A stretch of DNA of 64,000 nucleotides from Xanthostigma xanthostigma (taxonomy: Eukaryota > Arthropoda > Insecta > Raphidioptera > Raphidiidae). Shown one piece after another: positions 63,830-64,000 of the stretch. A program made the translations under genes and the position numbers. The stretch is from positions 18,392,001 through 18,456,000 of the forward strand of contig OY754466.1 in NCBI GenBank assembly GCA_963575645.1. The letters run 5' to 3'. The stretch's first letter is position 1; every line of letters begins with the position of its first letter. The notes below the pieces were generated by a model. It was not told the DNA's origin. It worked only from the letters and a program-made list of their open reading frames with translations, and did no database searches.

Positions 63830-64000
63830 ACAGCAACGCTGAACAACGTCTGCCATCTGACGGTTTTAATTTTGAAACAACGTCAACACTTCGATCTGTC
63901 ATCTGACCTTCATATTGTAATACAACAGACACAATATTGCATACTGCCATCTAACGGCTTTAATTTTGAAACAGCGAGCAACGCTGAACAACGTCACAGA
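63830..64000. repeat. Short tandem repeat at the right edge
   Basis: CAACGCTGAACAACGTC and CTGCCATCT-ACGG-TTTAATTT with TTGAAACA each occur twice (63834 and 63970; 63850 and 63942), with a third partial unit between. It may continue past the window. Confidence 0.65.

Overview
The window looks like nuclear DNA of an arthropod, most likely an insect. It is AT-rich, its genes are split by spliceosomal introns, and most of it is transposon fossil: MITEs, foldback elements, 3' ends of non-LTR retrotransposons and small satellites. I cannot name the species or order from the sequence alone.

Only two host genes can be supported. Pfdn5 (prefoldin subunit 5) lies on the + strand at 575-2607, with four phase-0 coding exons encoding 160 residues and a poly(A) signal. 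A NIM1-type Ser/Thr kinase, an AMPK-related kinase of the LKB1-activated group, lies on the - strand. Its eight coding exons run from 36471 down to 12357; all splice phases join and give a 412-residue protein with intact kinase motifs and a C-terminal CVLL. Its introns reach 11.3 kb and are packed with mobile elements. The two genes are convergent, about 9.7 kb apart.

Layout. 1-330: non-LTR retrotransposon fragment. 575-2668: Pfdn5 with a MITE in intron 2 and a LINE-type tail in intron 3. 2700-4760: dispersed repeat plus a 459-bp satellite. 5140-7510: P-like element with a THAP-like reading frame and a perfect 132-bp palindrome. 7819-8249: hAT-like element holding another repeat. 9190-12300: more repeats. 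12357-36540: the NIM1 kinase, with Harbinger-, hAT-, mariner- and pogo-like MITEs and a 2.8-kb modular foldback in its introns. 36.5-64 kb: no recognisable gene; Harbinger-like MITEs (37.4, 46.4, 54.5 kb), a 1.2-kb long palindrome (41.26-42.47 kb), a hAT-like element holding a pogo-like one (44.8 kb), mariner-like MITEs (50.3, 51.4 kb), a decayed Tigger-like transposase (56.6-57 kb), a piggyBac-like element with a tRNA-Lys-like sequence inside (61-62 kb), and minisatellites near the end.

Many element calls rest on three things read directly from the sequence: terminal inverted repeats (TIRs), target-site duplications (TSDs) of the family's usual type (TA, TTA/TAA, TTAA or 8 bp), and in a few cases a transposase relic. 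Superfamily names are inferences from these. No CRISPR, operon or prokaryotic feature was seen.
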